Shown: one piece after another, positions 24,861-36,029 of the stretch | How positions within the stretch are numbered: the first letter of the stretch is position 1 | How the letters are laid out: every line of letters starts with the position of its first letter | Assembly (NCBI GenBank): GCA_014621425.1 | Contig: JAANBB010000231.1 | Coordinates: forward strand, 1 to 62,533 | Source of the DNA: Cylindrodendrum hubeiense | Lineage: Eukaryota; Ascomycota; Sordariomycetes; Hypocreales; Nectriaceae | Reading direction: 5' to 3' | DNA: 62,533 nt | Notes under the pieces: model-generated | What the model was told of the DNA's origin: nothing | Databases searched by the model: none | What the model saw: the letters and a program-made list of their open reading frames with translations, nothing else | Translations under genes and position numbers: made by a program

Positions 24861-25739
24861 TGGGGGATTATCCGGGGTAGACGGGGCGGAGCTTGGGTTG
24901 TACATGTGTTGAGCTGCCCCCGTGTTAGCGGAAGGGCCTGGTCTTTGGCATTGCTATTTGGCGTCGGTTGCATGGTTAACGCTCTGGAGATGGACTGCGA
25001 GGCGTGTCCCGGTATTAGAAAGGTTCGGTGTCTGCTGGCCATGTTGATTTTGATTTGATATTTATGTCTGTATGAGTTGTTCAACCACGGATTGGTGGGG
25101 AGTATACGACGGGATGCAAGGATATATGGACTTGTTTCGTCATGGCACAAGAAGTGCATAGTTTATCTAGACGCGAATGTAACGGTACCTACTCGATGCA
25201 TGGAACCAAACCTGCTTTTGAAGAAACGTCCAGGCAACGGTGAAAGTTAATTTCAGCTTGTCGCCAGAGTAGAGCTGCAGAAGCCACCTCCGTCAGGGCC
25301 GTGTTGTTGGTTGACCGGGTTGAAGGCCCTTTTAGCCTCCATCACAAATCTCACAAATCGAGGCTAGATGCGCGCAGCGTGCTGACGCAACATTGACTGA
25401 TAAGACATGCAGCCACACCAAACGCCGGCACGCCGCCAGGGGACCGGCACGCCAGGGCCGAATGACATCACGCCGCCGGCAGTCTACGACTCTCCACAAC
25501 CCTGAGATTCGAGACCCTGACGAAGCTTTTGGCTTTGGGCGTTTCCACCTGATTCATGCTAGTTGACTGACCTCTCAATAAGAATCCCAGATTAAATGAT
25601 TAAATGTTGACACGCTAGCAGGAGCCATCGCGGAGAAGAGCTCGAATTTACGACAGTCGGGCATTTCAAGGCGAGGCCAAGCTTGAATAGACCGTCCTCG
25701 GCGACACCGCCGAACAGCCGAGCTCGCAATGGCCGTGGC
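24861..25739. other. Intergenic stretch after exgD
   Basis: This is the 3' region of exgD followed by non-coding DNA. No gene is supported. Confidence 0.45.
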
Positions 25740-26060
25740 ATGGTATATGGACACAATGACGCCCTGGCTGCCGTTTCCAGCGTGTTGCCACCAGAACCGA
25801 CCCCCAGCAGACCTGCAAGATGCCTTAATGCCGAGCCAGATCCGCCACGGGCATTTGTTCAGCGCGAGCGCGAGCGCGAGCGGGCCGGCAGAGATCGTGT
25901 GTTCCCTTCGCAGCAACGGCGGCCGCTACTCCGTCCAATATCCGAGCTGACCAAGCCCTTGTGGGCGACGTGCTGGGGATGCCATAGGCCATTCCTCGAT
26001 CCAGGGTCCACCGCCCACTTCTACGATGGGGAAGACGCGCTTTACAACGACGATGAGTAA
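25740..26060 (+). CDS. Possible small hypothetical protein
   Basis: An ATG-initiated frame of 106 codons has a C-terminal segment that looks protein-like: two cysteines in CWGC, then HFYDGEDALYNDDE at the stop. A run of alternating Arg and Glu comes from a GCGCGA repeat. No family is recognised, and the N-terminal half is low in complexity. It lies in the promoter side of the MFS gene on the same strand, 300 nt before its ATG, so it may be a chance frame. Confidence 0.25.
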   Translation: MVYGHNDALAAVSSVLPPEPTPSRPARCLNAEPDPPRAFVQRERERERAGRDRVFPSQQRRPLLRPISELTKPLWATCWGCHRPFLDPGSTAHFYDGEDALYNDDE

Positions 26061-26361
26061 GGTGCGTGCGCTCCTGGAGCTCCACGGAGTTTGAGGAGTG
26101 ACGGATTCAGGGCACCGCAACGTAGTTGGCGTGTCGTCGATCCCGTAGTATTTGAAGTCAAGAGCCTGCTGTTTAGACTAACCAGCGTCAGTCTGCTCTT
26201 GGCCAGGCACATTCGATTCCCATCCTCTGTCCATCGTCGTTGCTCATCCTGTTCCAATCTGTCAATCCCTGTCAAATCTCCTGAGCCGCTGGGCAATCGA
26301 CCTACCCCCGACCAGTCTTCTCCCTTTTTGATCTCCAGCGATAAGAGAAGAAAAAAAAACG

Positions 26362-28910
26362 ATGGATCGTGATATCGAAAAGGCCTCTACCCACTCGGGT
26401 GAGGCCCCCGAAGACTCCAGCACCATCTTTGCGCCCATCCAGTCCAGCGCCCGACGAGGCTCCGGGGCGCAATCCAGGCCGTCAACTTCGGAAGCGCTTA
26501 GCCGTTCCGTGTCGCAGAACGGCTACGGATGCGAGGACGCCGCCAACAGCTCCGACGACGCCACGGCGACGCCCGCCGAAAAGGACCCCTATGAAGTCGG
26601 ATGGGAAAATGGCGATGAGGATCCCATGTGCCCGCGCAGCATGAGCACGAGCAGAAAATGGGTCATTGTCATCATCGTCTCAATGGCGAGTCTCTGCGTG
26701 TAAGTTGGAGTTGCCGTCGCATCGACACTCCGCGACATATCTCTTGGCGTGTCGCGGAGGGTTCAAGACAGACGAGAGACACAGCCGCTAACCCACGTGA
26801 ACAGGACCGGTGCAAGTTCCATCTATACGTCGACGTACGCGCAGATGCAGGCCGAATTTGGCAACTCGCGCATCGTCTCAACATTGGGTCTCTCGCTGTT
26901 CGTCCTGGGCATCAGCCTGGGCCCCATGTTCCTCAGCCCGCTGAGTGAGTTCTACGGCCGCAGGCCCATCTACCTCGTGTCGTGGTCCTTGTACGTCATC
27001 TGGATCATCCCGCAGGCCGTCGCCAAGAACATCGCCACCATGCTCATTTCGCGCTTCATCGACGGCTTCGCCGGTAGCGCATTCCTGGCCGTGTCTGGCG
27101 GCACCGTTGGCGACTTGTTTGCGCGTCAAGAGCTCCAGGCCCCGATGTTGCTGTTCTCACTGGCGCCGTTCGTTGGTCCGTCAATTGGCCCCCTGATTGG
27201 TGGCTTCATCAACTACAACACTGATTGGCGATGGACGTACTATGTGCTTCTCATTTGGGGCTTCGCCATCTTGGTGAGCATCGTGTTCTTGGTGCCGGAG
27301 ACTTATCGTGAGTTATCTCCATCAGTTCCTACCCGGGTACGAGTTGTGTAGAGAAAGGAGTTTCACTGACCGGTTCAACTAGACCCTATCCTCATCAAGA
27401 ACAAGGCCAACAAGATTCGCAAGGACACGGGCGATGAACGATTCAAGGCACCCAGCGAAAAGGTCGAAAAGTCTGTCATCAGCGCCGTGAGCCACTCGCT
27501 CCTCACGCCGTTCCAGCTGCTCATCTTCGAGCCCATGTGTCTGAACCTGTGCATCTTCTCTGCCATCCTGCTGGGCATCCTGTACTTGTTCTTTGGCGCA
27601 TTCCCGCTCGTCTTCAGGCAGGTGTACGGCTTCAACCTGTGGCAGACCGGCCTCACCTTCCTAGGTATCCTCATCGGTATCCTGCTCGCCGCCTGCCTGG
27701 ACCCCATATGGCATAGGATCCGCGCACGTCTGGTTATGAAGCTCAGCGCGGAGACGGGTATCGAGGGCTCCAGCGAGCCCGAGTTCCGTTTGCCGCCGGC
27801 CATTCTGGGCGCGGTTCTCGTTCCCGTGGGCATCTTCATGTTTGGCTGGTCGTCGTATCCCTGGGTGCACTGGATTGTTCCTATTATCGGATCGTCCATT
27901 TTTGGACTTGGGTAAGTCACTGCCATTACCCCTTTGCACGAGCATCACATACTCCATGCGGCGGTCCTAAGGGAGTCCTGGCCCCCTGCGTCGGTCTTTG
28001 GAAACCAAGAGTTACAGCCCCTGAGCCAGGTGTTGCACAAGACTTGGGAACACCAGCTCTTGGTTCCTTTGCAACACAATGGCCCAAACCCACTGGCTCA
28101 CGCCTCCCAACGTCAGCCCGTCGTTAGTCACGGCTTGGTCATTGCTGCCGCATGCCCTCTCCCCTAATCTCGTATCCCCTCGCTGTATCAAACCGTCTGT
28201 GGCTAACCGCTGTGTTTTACAACAGAACGCTCCTCGTCTTCAGCGGCATCTTTACATTTCTGGTGAGTCTCTCCCGTTACACGCAGGCACACACAGGCAC
28301 ACAGGCACACACAATCACAAACAGGCATTCACACGCCATCACCACCACCCCCTCTCCTTGTCTGCGTAACCCAGATGGCTGGGAGCGCTTCCACAGGGGT
28401 GGACGCCCGTGCCAGATGAGAGTCAGTGCTGACTGAGCTATCAATAGGTGGATGCGTATCCGCAGTACGCCGCGAGCGCCTTGGCCGCCAATGCATTCGT
28501 GCGCTGTTCGTTTGCTGGTAAGTCGACATCCCTCCCTCCCCATCTCCATCCCTTGCAACGCACGCACATTGCCCTGCCTCCCACATCCATCCCACCGTCC
28601 CATCTCCCTCACCGCCGTCACTGGCCGTCCCCCGGTTCCGGCCTGCGGCCCCCGCACGGCCGGGGGCATCAGGGTTGGGGAGCATCAGGGTTTTGCGCGG
28701 GCTGGTCAACAACACGACGAGACAGAGTGGTATACTGACGATGCATCAGCTGCATTCCCTCTGTTTGGAACCCAGATGTACGGCGCGCTCGGCTACCAGT
28801 GGGCGTCGTCGCTGCTGGCCTTTTTGACCGTCGCCATGATGCCGTTCCCCTACATCTTCTTCCGCTACGGCAAGCGGATCAGAGTCAAGAGCCGATTCGC
28901 AAAGTCGTAG
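26362..28910 (+). CDS. MFS transporter, DHA1 drug/polyamine type
   Basis: This is a plasma-membrane proton antiporter of the major facilitator superfamily. Six exons join in frame: 26362-26699, 26805-27307, 27383-27911, 28226-28262, 28448-28517 and 28750-28910. The product is 545 residues. A cytosolic Ser/Asp/Glu-rich N-terminus of ~95 residues is followed by 12 predicted membrane helices in two bundles. The first bundle carries the MFS motif A at PLSEFYGRRPIYL. The central loop holds a basic segment, IKNKANKIRKDTGDERF. The ending RYGKRIRVKSRFAKS is basic and cytosolic. The form matches fungal multidrug/polyamine permeases (Tpo/Flu type), but the substrate is unknown. Introns 3, 4 and 5 are long for this genome (314, 185 and 232 nt), and intron 4 holds CA-rich repeats. 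Confidence 0.9.
28283..28325. repeat. CA-rich microsatellite inside MFS intron 4
   Basis: ACACAGGC-type units repeat within the intron 28263-28447. The tract is non-coding. Confidence 0.65.
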
Positions 28911-31900
28911 TTGCACCGTCGGTGTGGTGGCTTGGAGCCGAGACTCGGCAGATGGCACTCTTCGGCGCTTGTTATCACGGCCCGAAGGAGGCGACGGCTA
29001 CGTTCGCTGTACGTTCAGCTCTACGGCTCACATCTAAACATCCCATGTCCATGTCCCTGCGATGCGATAGACAAGAGCGGATGGACGAGGTCGCCCCGCG
29101 CCACCGGATCAGGCACCGCCCTCCCGGCGCACGCGGGGGACCGTCGGACGCGTCTGGCTTCCCTGGCAGGCTACCGAGATTAATGCGGCCAACACATGTC
29201 CCAGGACGAGACGCGGACGTGGGTCGTACAGAACATTGCTTGGCCCTAGACCGGGAAGCAGCAGCGGCGTGGGGCCGCATATTGGCGTTTTGTTGGGTAA
29301 CTTTGCTTTCTTGCCTATATATCGGCGGGTCTGTTTTAATAAGGGTATACATACGTAGAAAAAGGTACACGAGGTACTAAAGGCCGACAGTGAGGGCGTT
29401 TCTAGACAGGAGATTGGAAGACACCGGATGCGGGTAATCTATGATTTGCAGGTCAAAAAAAGCACATTTTGAGACATTGTCTTCAGCAGAAAAGCAATGG
29501 GGAGACCCGCACTCGACGTACAGTAGTAGCAGCGTGTGGGGGTCTCGCGTCGTGACAGCTCGTTTGATCATCGCCTGGGAGATCGCCATCGCCATCGTAA
29601 TCAGGGATGCGAGTGATGCGAGCGATGCGCGCCGAGCCCCGGTGAACAGAAAAGACGGGGTCAATGGGTGAGCGGAGACTCGGCAATGCCAAGTCAGCGA
29701 TTGAGGATGCGAGATGGAGATGGATGCTTGACATGTCACGAACAACCCAGGTCAGCCTGGTTTCTGCAACTCATCGACCGTCCCCATAAAGATCTGACAT
29801 TATCTCGCCTCGCCTCGCCTCGCCACCGCGTGACGCGCTCTCCAGACCGCCACTACATATTGGGCTTGCTAATGTTTGGAGGGGGGAGGGACGATCTGCA
29901 TGACAGAATCCGGGGAGATGGAGGGGAGGGGCATCGCTGAGCCGAGGATGAAAAGCCGCCCTTACTGGCGGCAGAAGTAAATATACTACAGCATGTAATG
30001 TTGGGGCGGAGAATATAGGATGCGGCGACATGGACCAGGAAGTGGGCGTCAGACGAGACCGACAGATGGGGCCAAAGGGAAACGCCACGCATGGCAATGG
30101 ACGGCTTTATGGCAATGGAAACAGCCAGTAGTATACGAATACGTATGTCTCAGAGAGCATTGATGGCATGTGTCTAAACAACAGTTGAGTTTCACAACAC
30201 GGGGTGATATGCACCCATGCCAGATGCTAGCGGGCATCAACCAACGCCAGCGGGCGGCAAATGCAAATCCCAAGGGCCAAGGCCAGAGCCTGGTCGGACA
30301 AGGATGGGTTGGTTTGTAATGAGGAGCCCGGGAACCGCAGAAGAAGGGCCTGTGTTACAGCAGCATTAGCAAGATAGAGTTGGGCCCTTGTTTGGAGTTG
30401 ACGACAGGGGACTCCGACGGTGGCAGCAGGCGGATGGATGCCACGGATCGTCTAAGCCCAGATGCGTCTCGCCGGAACAAGCAGCTCGCAGCAGGCAGAC
30501 AGAAGCGGTCCCTGTACGAGGTGAGAGCAGCTGCGAATTGACCAAATGGAGTCCTCGGAGTCTCCAAAGTCCCCAATGGAGGACGTCGCGGTTGTCAATG
30601 AATCGATGCGACGGACTGGGGCTATCAAGTTCTTCGGACTCGGCGGTCCAACGATTGACCAACCACACGCTGGGTGGGAACACTGCCATCTACACTGACA
30701 AGGGTGTTCAAGAGCCTCTGGCAGCGTCAACTGCCTGCCCCATGGGCGGACCTGGAACCACGGCCGCCATGGGTCCTCGGTTATCGCGTCCTGACAGACA
30801 ACGCCCTGGCTCCATCCATTCACCACCTCAGCCTCCAACCAGAGGGGCGGGCCCCTCATCCCCAAAAGCTCAATTGGCAAGGGCCGCGTCGTCCCAAAGC
30901 AGACGGCGACGACGTGCCAATCGTCGAACCCAACGAAGAGGCAGAGGAAGCAAAGATGCAGCTCCCAGCTGCGACCATCTGGCCATGGGATCCATGTGCA
31001 ATTTCGCTCTCGCTGCGCGCACGCCGCTGTCATGCAGGCCACAGCCGCAGAAGCCACCCCCAATGGCAAGCGGATCGTGACAAGAGAAGGGGATCGAAAG
31101 GCATCAAAAGAAAAATGAAACCCGGGTCCAGAAAAAAGGAACGACGAAACGTGGGAGAGACGTGAGAAAAAGGAATATAGAGACCACGCGCTGACCAGGA
31201 CCCATGGCTGACAGGCTCGGCAAAGCTGAAGCTGAAGATGAAATTCCACAATCCCCACGCTCGTCATGTACTATGTAACTCGCAGGCACTTTGGATACGG
31301 GAAGCCGTGATTGCGAGGCCGTCCAGGCTGTACGCCAAGAAGCTGGTGTAATGTCCCAGCAGCCAATTGGGTGAGATTGGCTGATGCCAATGTCAACAGT
31401 CAGGCAGTTTGGCAGTTTGGCGACACGGAAAAGGACAGCTGCATCATGTCCGCTGCGGAAAAGGGCTCCGGATGGCTGATGAAGCACGATTGCTCCATAC
31501 CGTCATCACGTACAGATTATAGACTCGATACTATGTATGTACGAAGAGCGGTGGATGCGATAGCGTCGACGGTGGACGGTGTGGTGGATGGCCAGAGGTG
31601 GCCGACGGGGGTGGACGGGGGTGGATGATGACGCGAGCCGACGGGAAGCGGCGGGCAGCGACGACAGACGGCCTTCCGCCTCCGGGCTGGCGGGGGGGTT
31701 CTGGCAAGGCTGTTCGGTTCTCCATACCCCGAGATGACTGATTGATCCAGTCTCACGTCCCGGACAGTCGCTGTAGAGTCGCTGTAGTGTCGCATTGTGT
31801 GTCTGTCTCACTCGCCCGCGCACCCTCTCACGCTCGCTCGGCCAGGTCCCGCCTCCCGCTCCCATGTCTCCGGCTGCACCGGCCGGCTTCTTGATTGGGA

Positions 31901-32748
31901 CACCAGCAACGGGTCTTGTCAACCTGGTCAACCCCAAGTAGGCAGGCATATCAACGCTCCCCGCGGCATCCTCTTTGCGTTCCTCGGGGCTTGTCTAGAT
32001 GGTGCGCGTGTATGTCTCATCGGGGGCCCAGGGCCGGCCTGGGCAACACTTGCGGGACTTGGGATCGGGTACCTTACGTACCTCGAACGCCGCCGGTCCA
32101 CGACCGGCTGGGACTGCGACTGGGCGGCCTAGCCCTTTGGCAGTAGCTAGCCTGGTCTCGTTGGTGATTTGAACTGGCGTCATGGCCCGTCTGGACTTTA
32201 GTAGGCTGGCCTGTCGCAACGGTGCTGCAGTCGCACGACACTAGAGGAGTCGTTCAAGGCCCCAGTCAGCGGCGAAGTACGAATCACCACCTCTGGCCAG
32301 CTGTGGAGGATTGCGTTTATCCGAAGTGCTTGCCCGATGCGTATCGTCGTGTATTTTGCTCTTTATTGACCTCGACGCACAGGCGGACAAGGAGGGTGGT
32401 TGGCGGCTGTGAACCGCGCTCGATTTGCCCATCGGTGCACCGATATCGAGCTTTGGTTGTTCCTGGATCCATGCTTCGAGGCCACAACCCGCAACCCCTC
32501 CTCCACTTCCCACCACCCACGCCTGGGTTCCGGGTTCCCTTGAAAGCGATCCACGGCGCAGGCGCAGCCGCAGGGCAGCAGGCGGCAGGCGGCAGGCTAC
32601 CGGCGGTGACCCCCCAAGGTCCCAGGTCCCCCGGGGCGACCTGGCGGGGCTCACTGACACTGTTTGCGGTCGTTCCCTTGTCAGCCGGTGCTGAATTGAC
32701 CTGGTGGAGGCGTGGGTTATTGGAGGAGGAGTGGAGGATTGGAAGAGT
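28911..32748. other. Gene-free stretch before the transposon
   Basis: In 3.8 kb of GC-rich DNA no frame shows a domain or consistent splicing. The first few hundred bases are probably the 3' region of the MFS gene. A short CGCCT repeat lies near 29805-29825, and GGTGGACGGGG-type repeats near 31600-31630. Confidence 0.45.
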
Positions 32749-32767
32749 NGANNNNGGNTGNTNNNNN
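32749..32767. other. Ambiguous bases (N) at the left transposon junction
   Basis: Twelve Ns are interspersed with called bases and directly abut the left inverted repeat. This is a low-quality join or a collapsed consensus. The target-site duplication and the true left flank cannot be read. Confidence 0.95.
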
Positions 32768-32823
32768 TACGGTGGCACATTAGACAAGGCCCGCCAAAGT
32801 GCAATAACTCAAAATCCGGAAAT
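32768..32823 (+). repeat. Left terminal inverted repeat, 56 bp
   Basis: It is identical over 56 bases to the reverse complement of 37555-37610. It starts TACGGTGGCA and ends CCGGAAAT. Confidence 0.95.
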
Positions 32824-33104
32824 TGGAAGATGCAGATCCACTCACATGCATTATGAACTGCGTACGAGTCGTACATTGCTTTCATTAATATCTAAAAAAT
32901 TCATATCAATTTCTTTGACAGTGGGAAAGGCTGGTCTTCGCTTCACTAGATGTCTCGTACGTGCCTCGTACGGTCAATCTAGCTACTGACCTAGAACACC
33001 ACGAGAAGGTGCCAGCCGTCGTCCTAGGTCAGCCAGATCAGATCTGACTGACGCCTCCACACAAGGCCACTTGACCAAGGCTTCGCAGGCTGTGCAGGTG
33101 AAGG

Positions 33105-33128
33105 TGTATGTGTATGTGTATGTGTACG
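33105..33128. repeat. GTGTAT hexamer repeat
   Basis: Four near-perfect units of GTGTAT lie in the left subterminal part of the transposon, just beyond the stop codon of the DUF3716-like gene. Confidence 0.8.
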
Positions 33129-33165
33129 CGGCAGTGAGAGAAAGAAATGTTATACGTACGAGAAG

Positions 33166-33920
33166 CTATTCCAGGGTGACAGGGTCGTCTTGGGTTCCTT
33201 CCTCGTCCAGCTCAATCGGCTCGTCTGCGGATGCCCCCGGTACATCCTCAATCAGAGCGATCGGCCTTTCTCGGGAGCCCAAACCGCTGCCAGAGCCGCC
33301 GTTGCGTACACCTGCTGGCACCACTGAGTCTCTTCCGGAGCACCTAGCAGCGCGATCCGGCCACTTGCAATTGCCGCAGCAGCCACCGAAGTGACCCGGA
33401 AGACGCATGGCAGTAGGGGAAGGGACTTGCGTACGCATCCGAATCCATGCGCATCTTGACAAGGCAAGACGAGCACGGAGTTGGAGGAAGAATGCCTCGA
33501 CTCTGGATGAGCAAGGCATTCATGTACGAGTCCCTGTGACTCAAGACCTGCTCAAGTCTAATCTGGCTAGCTATGAACTGAACCGGACGACCTGGTAGGT
33601 CAAGGACACCGCGCTGAAGTGCGTTGTGTACATACAGCCGAAGTTGCCGACCGCTAATATCAACCTGGAGAAGGCGACGTTCACGGGGCACGCGTACGAG
33701 ACTCAGTGGGACAGACTAGATACTGGTTAGTTATTGTACAGGGCAGGAAGTGAGGAAGGATATGACTAACGGTCCCGCAAGACTGGCCCTCGTTATTATT
33801 ATTGTTGTTGTTATTGTTGCTATTACTGCTACTGTGAACACTGTGGTCAGCGCTTCTGACTTTGTCTTGTATGGGGAAATCGAAAGGGAGATACGGGCTT
33901 ATGATAACTGGAAGGCTCAT
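33166..33920 (-). pseudogene. Transposon-borne cysteine-rich protein resembling DUF3716, frameshifted
   Basis: DUF3716 proteins are a fungus-specific family with a zinc-type cysteine motif, often found in repeats; their function is unknown. An ATG at 33920 opens a 50-codon exon ending at 33771, with a polyasparagine run made by AAT/AAC repeats. A GTTAGT donor and a CTAG acceptor join it in frame to a segment ending in PCSSC. A one-base frame change near 33,410 is then needed to reach LPGHFGGCCGNCKW and DRAARCS. The remaining frame ends at 33166 with an acidic tail (ELDEEGTQDD). The CxxC ... CCxxC ... C pattern is what supports the assignment. Base composition here is near normal, unlike the adjoining RIP-affected core. 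The family call is from motif memory and moderate. Confidence 0.5.
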
Positions 33921-34075
33921 GTTAGCTAGTGGTCGTACATATTATAGAAGGACTTGTATATACTGGTAGTGGTGGTGTTGTTGCTGTTGTTACTGCTGTT
34001 GCTATTGCTGTTGCTGTTGCTGCTGTTACTGTTACTATTACTATTGCTACTGCTACTGATAATGATGATAATGTG
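33785..34075. repeat. Trinucleotide microsatellites
   Basis: There are two arrays of TTG/TTA/CTG-type triplets, about 33790-33835 and 33969-34075. On the minus strand the first encodes the polyasparagine run of the DUF3716-like protein, and the second lies before its start codon. Confidence 0.85.
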
Positions 34076-34206
34076 ATAAAAAGGTCAAAGATGCAGAGAT
34101 TTAGGCTACAGCTTTAGTATTCAGGCTTTATTGTGTACAGCTGGCTGCAAGCTGCTATTTGTACAGTCATTTTGCTTAATTAGCAAAAAAACAATTAATC
34201 AAGTTA

Positions 34207-34280
34207 GGAATTAAACCTTTAATCTCAAAAAGAAATCATAATACCCTCTACTATACACTATACCACTAGACTAGCTAGAG
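34207..34280 (-). other. tRNA-like Pol III promoter (A and B box) in the RIP core
   Basis: On the minus strand TAGTCTAGTGG at 34273-34263 fits the A-box consensus exactly. GGTTTAATTCC at 34217-34207 fits the B box except for one C-to-T change. They are 45 nt apart, as in tRNAs with a small insertion. A weak anticodon-like stem with a TTT loop lies between. It may be a RIP-damaged tRNA or the head of a tRNA-derived SINE. The acceptor stem does not pair well, so a working tRNA is unlikely. Confidence 0.35.
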
Positions 34281-34307
34281 GTAATAGTATATATTAGAGG
34301 GTATTAT
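34237..34307. repeat. Imperfect inverted repeat with ~27-nt arms
   Basis: The arms 34238-34264 and 34281-34307 are nearly complementary (ATAATACCCTCTA... against ...TAGAGGGTATTAT) with a 16-nt loop. The differences are mostly transitions plus one indel. It overlaps the tRNA-like A box. Confidence 0.75.
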
Positions 34308-36029
34308 AATATATAGTTACTGAACTTTTTATATATAAAGGTATTATCACTAATATTTAAATTATATAATCAAGTTAGTAACCAAATCAGTAATTAAGTT
34401 AGTAATCAAGTTAATAATACTAAGACTTACTTTTCTCTATATAATATTATATTTTACATTAAATTTTCAGCTAATTAGATTTCTTCTTCCTAATTAATTT
34501 TTTATCTCTATACACAAAATATCAATAACTTCTTAGATTAAAGTTATATGCCCAAAATCATAATAGCTCCATGAAATTATATAGACCGAGATTCTATCTA
34601 ATAATTTCTACCCTTATTATAATAATCCGTGGCCATAACTAATTTCACTTAATAATTCTGATTATAAGCTATCTTATACGGAATCTCACACTTTATCTCA
34701 AATTATCATACCACCTTATATATTATCTTAAAATTCATCTCAAATTATCAGCCTATCTATACTAAAGTCATCCCGAACCCACCATGATCATACAAATAAC
34801 TTCAAGATAATATACTAAATACGAGCTTAAGAGGCTCTTTAAGCTTACCACCCGCAAAAGATCACTGACCTATATAAAGACCCTCTTAATCTCTGGATCT
34901 GTCTAGTTAGTATTATAACTCTTGGTTATTATTAAGATAGGTTCTTTATTCCTGGAAAGATAAATAAGCTTGGTATATATATAATATGTATGGTTTCTCT
35001 TAATATTAAATTTATTTAATTACTATCAATCTCGATCTGCTTCTATTTACCGAGCTTTCAGATAATCCATTTTCTGATCCTATAAATAAAGAAAACTAGG
35101 TTTTCCAATATATCTAACCTAGCTTCCCAAAGCAATTCGAATCCCACACTCTATATAAGTTTAGCAAGTCCTGGTCAAAACAAACTAGCTTTAATCGATT
35201 ACCACATCCAAAACCTAGATCGACTTATATAATTATTAATCTCTTTTTAAAGGGATTAATTGATTAGGAGGTTCAAGATAGTCAGTTTCTTGTGTAATTG
35301 AACTTTCTGATTATAGAAGATAGTCCTTCTATTTATATAAAAAGATTAAAAGAGAAGGAAAAAGATGATATGAATTTGCTGACAGATAAAGCATCTCGTA
35401 CAGAGACAGATTTGCTATCTAAAGAACTTCCTTTATTCAATCTGATTAAACACAGTTATTCTAGCAATCCGGGTCTTCTCTCTGTGGATTAAATGGAATC
35501 AGGTCCAGCTTTTAATACCCATCGAGTTCAAACTCAAAGATCATCTCAGAAAAAAAGAAAAGTCATACACAAGACCTAGGCTTCATATATTTCCTCATTT
35601 TGAAAGCTTGAAAATTAGGATTATAGGGTATCTAGAATCGGATCTCCTTGCAATGTTGGGTTATTTTGGAGTTCAATATTCCATTCAAATGATTAAAACT
35701 ATATTTAATTAGCTTGTCCTTATACAGAATATATTAATTTCTCATATATATCTCTATATTCCACCTTAAGGGATATTAACTAGTTATAAAATAGGAAGCT
35801 AATTACTTTCTTAATATTATTCAATTTGTTATTATAAGGTTATGTATATAATAATATATAGTTATTAAGAATCATCTAGTTCTTTATTAAAGAACCCTAT
35901 TATAGATAACTGGACTATATACCAGTTATCTATTTCTTCTAAAAGAAAGGAATTAATATTAATATCCTATATAGAATCAAGCATTATACACAAAACCATA
36001 CAATCATTAATATTATTATCTTTATCTAA

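Noticed and set aside
33785..34075. A CRISPR-like array
   Set aside because: The units are plain trinucleotides without spacers, in a eukaryotic transposon.
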